Made by a program: the position numbers and the translations under genes
Notes under the pieces: generated by a model
Seen by the model: only the letters and a program-made list of their open reading frames with translations
What the model was told of the DNA's origin: nothing
Database searches by the model: none
NCBI GenBank assembly: GCA_038030265.1
Contig: CM075943.1
Span: 9,052,001-9,116,000, forward strand
Direction: 5' to 3'
DNA length: 64,000 bases
DNA from: Corythucha ciliata
Taxonomy: Eukaryota; Arthropoda; Insecta; Hemiptera; Tingidae
Shown here: positions 12,801 through 22,999 of the stretch, one piece after another
Numbering within the stretch: position 1 is the first letter of the stretch
How the letters are laid out: every line of letters starts with the position of its first letter

Positions 12801-15800
12801 AATGTTTAATCACGAGGTTTTTCACAGATCTAGGAATCGCGGGGTAAAAAAAGCCACCCTATCCATCGTTGACAACCACAGACTAACAATTTCCTAGCTG
12901 AGAATACTTTTGCCAAATCAACAAAATGCAACAATTTTGCATTCATGAATTTGTCCTATTACCAATAGTTCAAGCACTGTTTTCCAAAAAATGCAAAATT
13001 TCTTAGTGCCCTAGTCATTTGTTTGCTTTTGTTACTTTTGGGTCAGAGAGCAGTAAGATATTAAATACTGGCCAAGGTTCGAAATATTTCAAACATCAAA
13101 AAAAAAAAAAAAAAAAAAATTGGGTCAAACTATCAACGGCTGATGATTCACAATAAAAAAGGATGAAATAGGGACGTAGCATAGTTCATTATTCATTGTT
13201 TCTCTGCCGAATAATAATTGAAAAGCCACAGATAAATAAATATACAGCCACGTAAACAAAAAAGGGGATAAATCTAATAGTAGTTCGTATAACGCTATAA
13301 GATAGAAGAATGACAAATTTGAATATTTGAACTTGAAAATCCTTCTATACTAATCAGCGTAAATTGGATCGTAAACGGAAAAAACGCCAAATCATAGAGC
13401 TATTAGAAATAATCTGATATCATGTACATTATTTCAAAATGTATCAATCAAATTATGTACTTTTCTACACCAGACCACCAAAGACAAACAATACGATCCC
13501 GAATTGTAATGTTCATAATTTGCTCCCTCAAGTGAATCCCTGGTTAAGAGCATTCTGGATCCGTGTCTGGACGGTCCTATTACGACTTCTATACTTATTA
13601 AGGCAAGCGGAGGGGGTAACAAGGGTTCCCTTAAAACCTCAATTGATCGCGATTACGGTAATTCATCGGATTTTCATATCTAATGGGATAACTTTGAGAG
13701 GAAAGTTTGAGCGATAAGACGGGAACCCGTCTACACATTCAAACTTATCGTCAGTTTTACATTGGCACAATGCTCGGGCTCCTGTGAGGTACCTGTGATT
13801 TTCTACATCACATTGCCTGAGGTTTACTCTATTCCCCCTCAAAATGTAGACTGAATAGTGTAAGCGGATGTGATGTGGTAGTTTGTCAATGGTGCCAAGC
13901 CCACTATATCCAATAGGTCCCGCACTCAGGACTTCGAGAGGGCTAGTACCGGCTCCTCGAACTTATTAATCTTACACAGAATGTTCAGAAGAAGGATTCC
14001 GTTCTGTTGTGAGAAGCAACAGGATTAGGTCCCAAGTAAGAATAAATTAGGGAAATATTTCAGTTGCACAATTTTAAAAGTTGCATGCATTGAACTCAAT
14101 TTAGTGGTGTTTGATTTTCAATTTAATAGCTTCAAGTTATCTTACGTTATTGACCCCTTCAACGCTCTAATTGACGTCGCTTTTATGAATAAAGAAGCAA
14201 TATTGCGCAACGAGGATCGAGTCGACCTTTAAAACTTATTCTGGTGGTTTCACGCGGCCTTTCTTATACTCTGATTAAGAAATAAACAGCATGAGTCATC
14301 ATCAGGATTGCTCAAAATTTACTAATTTCAATAGCCCTTCCAATCTCATCTTGCCTTTGTCTTATCGGAAAACTGTTAAGAATAACGCTGGTTCCAGCTT
14401 ACTTGTCATAAAAATGAAACAAATTGTAAATGACACAAAAAAATGGTTCGCGGTTTTCCCCAATCAACTCAAAAACGAAGGTTTAATAATGTCCTCAAAT
14501 CTTTAAAATTGTCCGCCCAAAACCCCGGGTTTTATCAGACTTAGGCGCTCAGCCACACAAAAAAAAACCACAACCCAAAAGTGGCAATTACTTGGCCTGT
14601 ATGCCAAGTCGTTCCTCGAATTTTCTTCAACCTCAAAGCTCCCTCCCAAACTGGAAAAATTATAAAATAACATTTGATTTTCTACAGTTTGTGAGGAAGG
14701 TTGGAGTCGAGGAAATTTCAAGGAACGACTTGGCATACGGGCCTAAAAGACTCAAAACTTCCTGTTTCGAGGTAATTACAGCCCTAAAACTTGCATTTTC
14801 GCTGAAATTAAGACCCTAAACCACGCATTTCCGCAAAAATAAGGACCCCCAAAGTTGCAATGCCAGCCACGGATATTTGGCCGTGGAACTTCCAATTTTC
14901 TGAACTCTGTTAGGGCCAGCTAGTTTGCTGAATCCGCCGCCACGAAAAAGGCCGAAAAACTGGCAATTTTGATTAAAGTAAGGCCATAAACTTGGATTTT
15001 TGCTCAAATTAGCACCCGACTTTGTAAACTCACAAATAATTATTTCTAAATACTGCAATTACACAGGGCGCAGACGGGGCTGGCTAGTTCACAGCTGACT
15101 GCTCTCAAACTTGCAATTTTTCGAAAATTCTACCTTGAAACACACAATTTCGCAAATATTTGCCACCAAAATTTGTTTGGAGGTACGGCATATGGGCCTC
15201 GTCAGCCTATGACGCGGGCCGACTTTGTTATTTTATGGATATTTAGCACTGAAACTCGTAATTTTATCCGAAATTAAGACGCGTTAACTCGGAAATTTTC
15301 AGAAATTGAGACCCACAACTTGAATTTTTGGTAGAATGAAGACCCGATACTTGCATTTTCACAGATACTTCCAATTTCGTGGGTAAAATCGCCCGGCTAT
15401 ATGGTCGGAGAGTTGGGGCGGGCTTGCCCGGGTTCCACCGTCACTATGAAAGATCCTTGAACTCGAAATTTCGCGGAAATAAATACTTTTAAAACTTTTA
15501 GCGTTGAATAAGCGTTTTTTCTTTAATTTAGCCGCGGACTGGACCCAGGAACAGCACATTAACGCTTTTCACAATTTTGTTTCCACTTTCAGGCCGGTCG
15601 CCCGCTGACAGCGTTTTCGAGCGGGCGCTACAACGTGCATACATCCAAAGGCTCAAATTGAATGTGACATCGTCCACTGCTGCAGGCTTGCTGCAGTGCA
15701 TTCAATTCAAGCCTTTTGGGGTGTACGCTCGCTGTCGCGCCGCTCGAAAACGCTTCCAGTGAACGACCGGCCTTAAGTCATGGAAGTCCAGGGCCGTCTT

Positions 15801-18800
15801 TATTAAAGTTGGGGCCCCGGGCCCGGGATTACAGTGGGCCCCGATCTTTTACCGAATTTTGCTCACTAAAATACATTTTGTACAATTATGATATGCTAAT
15901 TTCACGGGTTTTGCGCACTAAAAATCTGTTTTTCCAGGTCTGACTCTTTGTTGCTGAAAAACCATTCGCCTCTACGACGGAAGAGTCCAGTTTGGGGGAC
16001 TAGAATATCGCATTTACCATCCTAGTTTAATTCCAAAAATTGCATTTTCTGGGGAAAAAATCGCGAGTTATTCGACCGAAATAGAATGCAAAAAAGACAG
16101 TTTCACAGCAGATATGTTAAATTTTCACGGTTCAAAACCCGCTTAACTGTGCTAATTCAGTTTCGGGGGTCGAATTGACGATTTTTCGCGTCGATTTACC
16201 TCGCGTAAATAATTGACGAGCTATTGAGTTCTCTTTCTGGGAACTCATCCCCGAATATAAGCCTGCAACAGGCATTGGGTTGCATCTGGCTTGTGTTGTC
16301 ACGTGAAGCTGCCCACCCCGAGATCGAAGGCTGGTTGCTCCCCTGCCGGGAACTAGCGATTTTTCCTCTATAAGACAAGAATTAGCGTTTTTACTTCCTT
16401 GCTCTTTCTAAATTTTAGACGCGAATTGGCTATTTTTACAATTCTACCGCGATTAAAGTTTTCTTAACTTGAGCTGCGAATGAGCGCTTTTTCTCAATTA
16501 ACGCTTTTCCCCCATTTTAGCAGCGAGTTATCGATTTTTCTCATTTTTAGAGTGCCGGGCTTGTTTTTGCTTGCGTCAGTGAATTACGATGCCCCGAAAA
16601 TTATCGCTCGTTCCAAATTTAGCCGCGCATTGGAGCTTTTTCGACATGATTTCACATTTAGTCATGAGTTAGTAATTTTTTTTTTTATTGTTTCAATTTT
16701 AGCCGTGAGTCAGCGATGTTCTCAATTTAAGCATTTTCCCTACACTACCATCGAATTGGAGTCGTATTCACATATGTAGCAATGAATTAGCACATTTCTC
16801 ATTTAGCCCCGCATTGTTTCTTCTCAATCTTTGAAACTGCCTCCAAAGATCACGAATTGGCATTCTCTTAATTCCAGCTTTAAATATGAGCACTTTTTCT
16901 CATTTTTAGCCGTGAATTAGCATACAATTGAGAAAAAATGCTAATTCGCTGGTAAAATGAGGAAAAAGCGCTAACTCTTCTGGCTAAATGTGATAAAATC
17001 GCTAATTCGTAGATAAAGTTAAGGACAAGTGCTCATTTTCATGGAAAATGATAAAAAGTGCTCGAGAAAAACTTCGCTGCTCAAATTGAGAAAAAAAATC
17101 GCTAATTTATCGCTTTATGTGAATACATACACCGTAAACAAGTAATTTCCCCCCTTTTTAGCAGCGACGGTGTTGTCACGGTGTCATGTTGAGCACTTTT
17201 TTTCTCAATTCGAGCAGCGAATTTTTTCTCGAGCACTTGTTCTTAACTTTATCTACGAATTAGCGATTTTATCACATTTAGCCATAAGAGTTAGCGCTTT
17301 TTCTTCATTTTACCAGCGAATTAAAAAATTGTCTCAATTTTAGCAGTAAACTGCGAATTTATGCTGCTAAAATTGAGAAAAATCACTAATTCACTGATAA
17401 AATGGAGGAAAAGCTCTAACTGATAGTTAAGTACGAAATCAATCGCAGTCATATCGAAAAAACTAGCAATTTTTTCCCCGTTTTAGCAGCGAATACACCG
17501 TGTATTCACATATTGCGATGAATTAGCGTTTTTTTTTCTCAATTTTAACCGAGACTCAGGGTTTATCACAATTTTGAGCGCGGATTAGCCAAGGACCCCC
17601 CCCCCCCATCACTTTTAGCCACTCATCATTGCGTCGTCACGCTAGAGGTTCCGGATCAAAAGCTAAAACCCTCATAAAAAGAAATATTTTATCGGACGTT
17701 GGTCGCCTATCGATAGAAGATGAGTATCTTTCTTCCATAAGGAAAAAAAAAAAAAAATCTGAAAATCCGGGGCCCCCATTGACGCGGGGCCCAGGCCCGT
17801 CGGGCCCCCGCCTAAAGACGGTACTGCATGCAACTGCCGCTATTTCTCTACGTTAGCAACGAATTGGTGTTTTGTTAATTTTAACCGCGGATCAATTCGA
17901 TTTATCAATTCTACCGTCCTTAAGAGCTTTTCTAAATTTTAGCAACGAATGAGCGATTTCCCTCAATTTTAGCTTCGAATGAACGTTTTTATTTTTATTT
18001 TTCATTTTAGCTGTAAATTAGCGTTTTTCTCTCTCAATTTTAGCCGTGAGCAACTTCGTGACTAATGACAATTTTTCCTGTGGAAAATATACATTTTTCG
18101 GGAGAAATTTCAAGATAATTTGTTTTTTCAAAAGCAAAATGTTAAGCTTTAATGCTAATCAACCCGTTTGGAGGGGCGAATTGACGGTTCCGGTAGGTAG
18201 CTTAGAACAAAACCGACTTTGCTACTCCCTTGGAGGGACCCAAAGGGGGCTAGATACGACCCTGCTCAAACGTGTGTCTAAATCCAAACTTCTAGGCTCA
18301 AAATGTAACTCGAAGTTGAGATTTTAGAGAAGATTTTCGGTTTTAAGATTTTAGATTTATTATTTTTCATTATTTTAGCATGAAAGCAGTAGATACGAAA
18401 CAAACAATCGGGAGGAAAAGCCGTTGATAAAATACTTAGAACTAGATAAGAAACTTGAATTGTCGCCTCTCACCCCCCCCCCCCCATAATACGAAATCAT
18501 CGAATTTATAAACGTTAGGCCAGCCAATATAAACATCAAACATCGCAAATATGCGTGTTTTTTTTTTTTGTATTTTTTTTTATGTTAGGGCCAATGAGAG
18601 TAGTTCATACTCAAGTTTGCAACCTTTAAAACCTTGTGCTCAACTCGTGGCACTCGAAAAACCACGAAATTCCATCACTTATTTTGGTTGCTAAACAAAA
18701 ATACCAGAAGAAAGCGTTTTTCGAGCATGACCACAATACACATTGTTGAAGCCAACTAAATTTTCTACAATTTAAGCCCAGTCCGAACGTCCTACGTTTG

Positions 18801-20395
18801 TTATTTTCGGAGATACAGCCAATCAAGAAATATGTTATATCGCCGAAAAGCGAGATTTTATTGATAGGGTTATTTTTCAAGACCCATTAGCACTCAAACA
18901 TAATGGTCCTACAGAATATCCACGCGAGAATAAATCTTAGGCAGTAGCTCAATTTGAATCTGACACGCTATCGCCAAAAATTTTCGCGTGGATATTCTAT
19001 AGGACCCTATACAGGGTGACTGGTACTTGGTTCAACACAATAATAGGGTTGATTATACATCCTTCGATTTCCATTCCTAGTCGAGATAATAGATTTTTTC
19101 ACTTTTTCAGCCCATCACTGGTTTTCGCGATAAAAACAGCTGTAACTTGGGAAGTAAGCGTCCTAGGTTAAATCCAACGACACCAATGAAAAGAGCGCAC
19201 TTTTTTCTGTGTGAGTAAGTTCCAAGAGTTTTGTCCAAAGATAGCGAAAGATTCTTGGAGTAAACTGGAAAAATGTCAGTATATTTTTAAAAATGCCAGT
19301 TTTTGACAACAGTTCAAAGCTAGACTACATTAGCCATGGTGCTCCCAGCGCCTGGCAAATTCCTCTAAAACTGTATGAAATGACTTAGTTTAATACTTCA
19401 TGCTTATTTTACTCCTGTCCTTCGCAATGTTTTGAGAAAAATCCATTGTTATACCAAAAAATGAGCCAGTTAGACCCATTTTTATTTTGCTCGGGCATGG
19501 CTTATATTGTAGCAAATTTAGTTGGCTTTAACAATGTATGCTGTGGTCATGCTCGAAAAACGCTTTCTACTGGTATTTTTATTTAAAAAAAAAACAGAAA
19601 AAGTGATGAAATTTCTTAGTTTTTCGAGTTGCAAACTTGAGTAATAACTGCTCTCATTGGTCCTAACAACACGGGGAAAAAATTAATTACATTCATGTTT
19701 GCGATTTACCCAGATTTTTGTGTCTATATTGACTGGTCTACGTGGCAATGTTAAAAATATGAGTTTTGACGGGATTTGGTCGTTAAAAACTAAAACAATT
19801 GAATAATAAAACTTTAAAATACATTATTGAACATTTTCCGCTATTCCAACCTGTTGGTTCGTGTGCGTGATAAGTCTTTAAATGTTCAGTGTCTTTTGGT
19901 ACCAGCTTTAAAATTCGAGTAAGAACAAGCAGGAGCTTACGACTTAAGTACTTACATCCTTCAAAATTGTTCCTAGAATGTACGGCCAAACGAAAAATAG
20001 GACCACTCCGGCTAGTAAGGCAACGGCCCCCGAGTACAGCGTACAAAAAGCGCAACATTGGCTCGACTTTTTGCCTTTGGCACCAGCTCTACGGTCCTGC
20101 ACACAAAGAAAAATAACAATTTTGACACAATTAACGCACAGTGCACATAAAACACTAAGTACCATGGCCGCGAGCACGGGCAATTCTCTACAATAAGAAA
20201 CAAGGAACGCAAAAAAATTCTTGAAACTACGAGGTAACGCACGATTGTAAGTGTTCTGACTAAATGAGTGACTAGCTGTCCTTGTGACATAATAATAATA
20301 CACTTACATAATGATTCACCTTTTAGGAAGAGTCCCTCTCCCAATAGCAGTGAATTTAAGAAATGACAACGTCAACTCACCTCCGGTGTCTCCAT
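5010..20395 (-). CDS. CD36/SR-B family scavenger receptor, 9 exons
   Basis: Splicing 20395-20381, 20096-19956, 6852-6695, 6617-6476, 6408-6190, 6125-5911, 5787-5499, 5419-5346 and 5280-5010 gives 1524 nt, which is 507 codons plus TAA. Every junction is GT-AG and in phase, and the length is normal for the family. The protein has a short cytosolic N-terminus, a first membrane segment (about residues 28-47, ending in FVWPYIL), a large ectodomain, a second membrane segment (about 458-479) and a basic cytosolic tail. Family landmarks include FNWTNPEES, EVGPYIF, FGWFYQRN, YDGVFTMNTG and PHFYLADPSYR. Six ectodomain cysteines (QC, DIC, CFC, KPC, SSC) match the conserved disulfide set, and five N-glycosylation sequons are visible. 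By family knowledge it binds lipids, lipoproteins or modified ligands at the plasma or endosomal membrane. The paralogue (SNMP, croquemort, emp or other) is not resolved. The gene looks intact. Confidence 0.95.
5424..5443. repeat. (GA)n microsatellite at intron 7 acceptor
   Basis: On the coding (minus) strand this is a (CT)n run ending just before CAAAG, the intron 7 acceptor. The microsatellite therefore supplies the polypyrimidine tract of that splice site. Confidence 0.85.
6853..7279. other. 3' end of CD36 intron 2, no feature
   Basis: Sequence between exon 3 and the Jockey-like remnant, with respect to transcription the last part of the intron. Nothing is recognised. Confidence 0.5.
7280..8779 (+). 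pseudogene. Jockey-like LINE reverse transcriptase, 5'-truncated
   Basis: A 424-codon open frame (7505-8779) encodes a LINE reverse transcriptase of the Jockey type. NYRPISLLSCIGKLYEK, LLDLKQAFDNVWH (motif A), RTPQGSVLSPILFN (motif B) and CYADDTAAF (catalytic motif C) occur in order, followed by the thumb region YLGVHLDRRLTWKHHI and the usual post-RT helical segment. Upstream, 7390-7500 still reads as the pre-RT KKSPGPDEIP block but in broken frames. The apurinic endonuclease domain and ORF1 are missing, so the copy is a dead-on-arrival 5' truncation. It lies in CD36 intron 2, antisense to the gene, and is directly followed by a Ty3/gypsy fragment. Confidence 0.9.
8884..11408 (+). pseudogene. 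Ty3/gypsy pol fragment (RT-RNase H-integrase)
   Basis: The 611-codon frame 8884-10719 starts in the linker before reverse transcriptase. The RT has FSKLDLKDGFLQLQL and the catalytic YIDDILIGG. RNase H follows (CTDSSHYGCGGIL, NYSVTDKEALAVIKAL, IHTDHQALSYLL). The integrase zinc finger HHCC is present (YHDDPESGGH and TCSDC), then the first core aspartate (IHVDFAE). A TGA at about 10717 and a frame change separate the second core aspartate (VSDNGPQF, frame 10724-11227). The region around the catalytic glutamate (YHPAERK) looks shortened relative to the usual spacing. A third frame (11145-11408) carries the integrase tail GPFVVKRVIKTD. Gag, protease and the 5' LTR are absent. The element is a 5'-truncated, frameshifted relic in CD36 intron 2. 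Confidence 0.92.
11321..11500 (+). repeat. Polypurine tract and start of 3' LTR
   Basis: A purine run GGGGGAAGA is immediately followed by TGTAACACC at 11330. This is the usual order of polypurine tract and LTR start after an integrase C-terminus. The LTR's far end could not be fixed because the 5' LTR is missing, so the right boundary given is approximate. Confidence 0.6.
11501..13430. other. Intron 2 sequence, no gene recognised
   Basis: AT-rich sequence with short open frames on both strands but no domain. A run of 22 A at 13098-13119 may be a retrotransposon tail, although no retrotransposon body is recognised upstream. Confidence 0.5.
13431..14591. other. Intron 2 sequence with one hairpin
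   Basis: No coding region is recognised. Around 13698-13745 a possible hairpin has outer arms AAGTTTGA and TCAAACTT and inner arms GACGGG and CCCGTC. Its significance is unknown. Confidence 0.4.
14592..14746. mobile_element. MITE family A, copy 1 (~153 bp)
   Basis: Arms of about 60 bp are reverse complements. The outer core GTATGCCAAGTCGTTCCT on the left matches AGGAACGACTTGGCATAC on the right. The left inner arm contains CTCCCTCCCAAACTG, paralleled by CAGTTTGTGAGGAAGG. A second copy of the same length lies at 47276-47428, which shows it is a dispersed element and not a local hairpin. No coding capacity. The superfamily is not determined. Confidence 0.85.
14747..15560 (+). repeat. Family-4 degenerate minisatellite (~28-32 bp)
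   Basis: Repeated motif of the type AAACTTGCAATTTTCGC followed by GAAATTAAGACCC, heavily diverged. Related units recur near 50690-50830. Intronic, no coding capacity. Confidence 0.65.
15591..15774. mobile_element. MITE family B (~184 bp, 80-bp arms)
   Basis: The two halves are imperfect reverse complements over nearly the whole length. AGGCCGGTCG pairs with CGACCGGCCT, and AGCGTTTTCGAGCG pairs with CGCTCGAAAACGCT. The arms meet at a central loop containing CTGCAGGCTTGCTGCAG. It is non-coding, and a target duplication could not be assigned. The reverse-complement structure is directly visible. Classification as a MITE is inference. Confidence 0.75.
15789..17826. mobile_element. Candidate hAT-like non-autonomous element carrying minisatellite
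   Basis: The left end reads CAGGGCCGTCTTTA. The right end, reverse complemented, reads CAGTACCGTCTTTA, so 12 of 14 terminal bases agree and both start with CAG as hAT ends do. GC-rich subterminal blocks (GGGGCCCC type) follow on both sides. One base outside the canonical boundary, the flanks ATGGAAGT and ATGCAACT agree at 6 of 8 positions, which is a weak target duplication. The interior is nearly all family-1 minisatellite, with no transposase. Compare the clean hAT-like case at 47970-49635. Confidence 0.45.
16390..18050. repeat. Family-1 minisatellite with strand switches
   Basis: Degenerate ~30-bp units close to GCGAATTAGCGATTTTTCTC plus AATTTTAGCC. From about 16390 to 16915 the units are in this orientation. 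From about 16920 to 17110 they are reverse complemented (GCTAATTCGCTGGTAAAATG type), then revert and flip again through 17430. A run of twelve C is at about 17586-17597. The array continues past the presumed element end at 17826. Confidence 0.8.
18051..18512. other. Intron 2 sequence, no gene recognised
   Basis: Diverged repeat remnants and a run of thirteen C at about 18473-18485. No coding region is recognised. Confidence 0.5.
18513..19742. mobile_element. Element with ~250-bp terminal inverted repeats
   Basis: The left arm (about 18513-18790) and right arm (about 19480-19742) are imperfect reverse complements. GGTCATGCTCGAAAAACGCT on the right matches the complement on the left near 18715-18735, and CCAATGAGAG on the left (about 18591) matches CTCTCATTGG on the right. 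The outermost blocks (GGCCAGCCAATATA and its partner) extend the arms to the stated ends. No transposase is recognised inside. The class is undetermined and the exact ends are approximate. Confidence 0.75.
18908..19008. mobile_element. Small nested inverted repeat element
   Basis: The ends GGTCCTACAGAATATCCACG and CGTGGATATTCTATAGGACC are reverse complements with one or two mismatches and lie about 100 bp apart, inside the larger inverted-repeat element. This is either a small MITE or a hairpin. No coding capacity. Confidence 0.6.
19956..20395 (-). CDS. CD36 exons 1-2 (start codon, first TM)
   Basis: Exon 1 coding is only five codons (ATG at 20395-20393, METPE), followed by GTGAGT at 20380. 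Exon 2 (20096-19956, 47 codons) follows a TTTGTGTGCAG acceptor. It encodes a basic, cysteine-containing stretch (KGKKSSQCCAFC), where family members are palmitoylated, and then the first membrane helix. Both junctions are phase 0 and join exactly to exon 3 across 13.1 kb. The start was chosen because the ATG joins in phase and no other plausible start precedes exon 2. Intron 1 is 284 nt. Confidence 0.9.
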
Positions 20396-21300
20396 TCTTC
20401 CAGCTCGCCGCTCGTCAGTTAATCTCTAATATTTGTTAAAGCGTAAGTTCCCCTCTAGTCAAAATGAATAAAACGCAATAACTAATGACACTGAGTAGCT
20501 GGAAGAATGATCATTAGCGAATTCAACTGCTATCCCACCTCGGAAAAACACGAATTGGCCATCGTAAACAAGTGTAATTGAATACGACGTCTCGCGAGCA
20601 TTGTTTTCACTTCTTTTTGAAATAAAATACCACTTGCCTTCCTAACAATCTTCGATAAAAAAAAAAAACAAAAGGGAACTACAATCTGACAGTTGGCGAT
20701 AAAGGTCACTCTCACTAATTTTTATCAAACTTGGCCAAGAGTCCTACTGATACAGGGATTTACATGCTCGAGACATCTAGCGGATATGAATGAAGCTCAA
20801 CGTTCACGTTGTTCGAAAATTACAACGTAGCGCGTATGCTTTCCATTCGAGACGGAAAATATGCTCTTTTTTAATTTTCAATATTTTCTTTTTTTTTTCT
20901 TCGATTTCTTTGGTTTTGTATTAATTGCCAACTTTTTTCAATGCGAATCCGAAGCTTTGCTCGCTCTTCCTATTCCGCCATCTTTACCCCCACCACTCTA
21001 TCACCCGAAGAAGTGCACTTCCGCTTCGGACTTGGACTGAAAAATTCTTGTCGATACAACGCGTGCATTGGTGTCTTTGGTGATGTATTTTTTTTTTGCC
21101 GTGTATACGTTCGTAGTTTTTTTTTGTAAAGTTTAAAACCGTGGTAAATCAATGATTCTCTTATTCGGGATTTTTGTGCTACGTTCTTTGGTACTACGTT
21201 GTTGCTTGACCGGACTTTGGGAGATCGCTCCACATCACACAAGAGCGAACTAGCGAAGAAACAGGTACGTTCCCCTTCCTTTATCCTCGTTTTTAGTGGA
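20396..21300. other. 5' flank of the CD36 gene
   Basis: Upstream of the CD36 start on the minus strand. No core promoter element or 5'-UTR exon can be assigned with confidence. Short open frames here are not supported by any domain. Confidence 0.4.
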
Positions 21301-21466
21301 TGTTTTTTCAGGCCCGGATCTACGTCATTTCTGATGAGGGCAGCCTTAAATTTTGGTGCCCTGTATTTTAAAGCTCGTCCCCTTCCGCTCTCATGACACA
21401 TGAATGTAAAGCCGGGTTTCCAATAAGGAAACAATTTCAAGAAACTGAAACAAAAACTGTTTCATG

Positions 21467-21545
21467 CAGTGGCGGCGGAAGTCAGACGGCATTGGGGGAG
21501 CAAAAATCTGAGCAGTTGAAATTTTATCCCCTCAACGAATTATCG
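21467..21545 (+). mobile_element. hAT-like terminus (CAGTGGCGGCGG type)
   Basis: CAGTGGCGGCGGAAGTCAGA and the ~60 bp after it are nearly identical to 63260-63335, and the first 16 bases are found in reverse at 29311-29326. These are probably ends of one non-autonomous family. The opposite end of this copy was not identified. A separate end-like sequence, CAGGCCCGGATCTACG, is at 21309. Confidence 0.6.
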
Positions 21546-21774
21546 TGTTGAGAGTAGGTTGTTACCGGACGGTAATATCTTACTCAAAATTATGAACGTC
21601 CTAAATCGTTTTCTTTCTAAATCTTTATTCCTTCACTTCACTTACTAACCTAACTTCTAACTTCTCTCGCTCTCTAGCGGCTTTCTTTCAGACGACGGAA
21701 GCGCACGGCCCTTCTCGCCCCTCAGCTCCAATTTCGGCCAGTGGCGATGGTAGAAATTTGTCCTGGGGGGGGGG

Positions 21775-22210
21775 GGGAATCAGAGAAAAAGTGCCAGTTT
21801 TCGGCTTAACTTAAGGAAAATCACCAATTCGCGGACAAAATTGTGGTAAAATTTATAACTCGCCTTCGTGCCTTCTGAAGGCAAAGTGGCTAATTGAGAA
21901 AAACGGTATATTCATGGCTAAAAATGCTAAAAAACACCTCTGATTCGCGGCTTGAACTGAGAAGAAGCGCTGATCTATAGCTAAAAGTAACGAAATATGG
22001 CGCGGTGCTGAAATGTAAAAAAAATGCTAATTTGCGGCTAAAAATTGAAAAAATAAACCGATTTGCAGCTAAAATTGCGAAAAACGCCAATTCGTGGCCA
22101 AAATTGAGAACATTTGCTAATTCACGGGTTAGAAACGCTACTACGCTGCTAAAATTAAGAAAAATCGACAATTCGCGGGTAAAATTGAGGAAAATCACTA
22201 ATTCGTGGCC
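21775..22210 (-). repeat. Family-1 minisatellite, reverse orientation
   Basis: About fourteen degenerate units of the GCTAATTCGCGGCTAAAATT type with GAGAAAAA spacers, preceded by a run of thirteen G at about 21766-21778. No coding capacity, despite an open frame on each strand created by the repeat. Confidence 0.8.
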
Positions 22211-22375
22211 AGGGCTGGGCAGTAATTGAATTACGTAATTCAATTACAATTAGTAATTGGTAATTTGTAATTGATAACAACACGCCATTGTAATTGGTAA
22301 TTTGTAATTAAAAGCACTTTTTCGATGTAATTTGTAATTAACAATTACCAATTTTTTACATTTCCATGGGGGGGG
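22211..22375 (+). mobile_element. hAT-type terminus rich in TAATTG
   Basis: CAGGGCTGGGCAGTAATTGA starts at about 22209 and leads into alternating TAATT/AATTA repeats. This resembles ends of widespread animal hAT-like elements. A matching right end was not found, so only the terminus is called. Confidence 0.5.
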
Positions 22376-22479
22376 GGGGATCAGATTGAAATCTCGTAAA
22401 GGTGAAGGGAGGGGGGTAATCACATTTTAGTCATCATTCCACCCAGCCAGCACACTCTTGAATCTGGACATCTTGCTGG

Positions 22480-22770
22480 CCTCATCATGGCCTCAATCTC
22501 TCAATTAAGGGCGATTTTTTGACTCTACCCTCAAATTAGCGCCTTTCTCAATTTTGGCCGAGTGTATCGTTCTTATCAATTTCAGCTGCAGATTACCGGT
22601 TTTGCCCCATCCCCTCCCATATCCGTGAATTTGCGCATTTTCTCAACTTTAGCAGCAAAGTATAGTTTTTATCCCGTGAGCTATGTTTCTTAATTATCCA
22701 CGAGTTTTGCCGTTTTCCTCAGTTTTAGCAGTATGCTACCGTTTTTTAAAAATTTTTTTACCTGGGGATT
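22480..22770 (+). repeat. Family-1 minisatellite, forward orientation
   Basis: Degenerate units of the GCGATTTTTTGACTC / TCAATTTTGGCCG type. Orientation is opposite to the array at 21775-22210. Confidence 0.65.
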
Positions 22771-22819
22771 AGTGTCGCGAGTACCAAACTCTGCGATGAA
22801 TAAATAATAACCTAGATAA

Positions 22820-22999
22820 AATTAGTTTGTTTGGGTCAATCCAAACTGCGATGGTTAATTTGGCTCGTTCCAAATTATTGTAATGTAGCGTTATAGTATG
22901 GTGACCATTTTTAGTCTTTAAAGGGTTAATTTGGCTCGTTCCAAACATGTTGTTAATTTATGGCTCGATTCATAAAGGGTTAGTTTTGCTCGTTCCAAA
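22820..22999 (+). repeat. GGCTCGTTCCAAA local repeat, split by the LTR element
   Basis: The motif GGTTAATTTGGCTCGTTCCA recurs here. The same repeat resumes at 27703-27785 immediately after the LTR element, so the retrotransposon landed inside this array. The last five bases (CCAAA, 22995-22999) are duplicated at 27703-27707. Confidence 0.85.
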
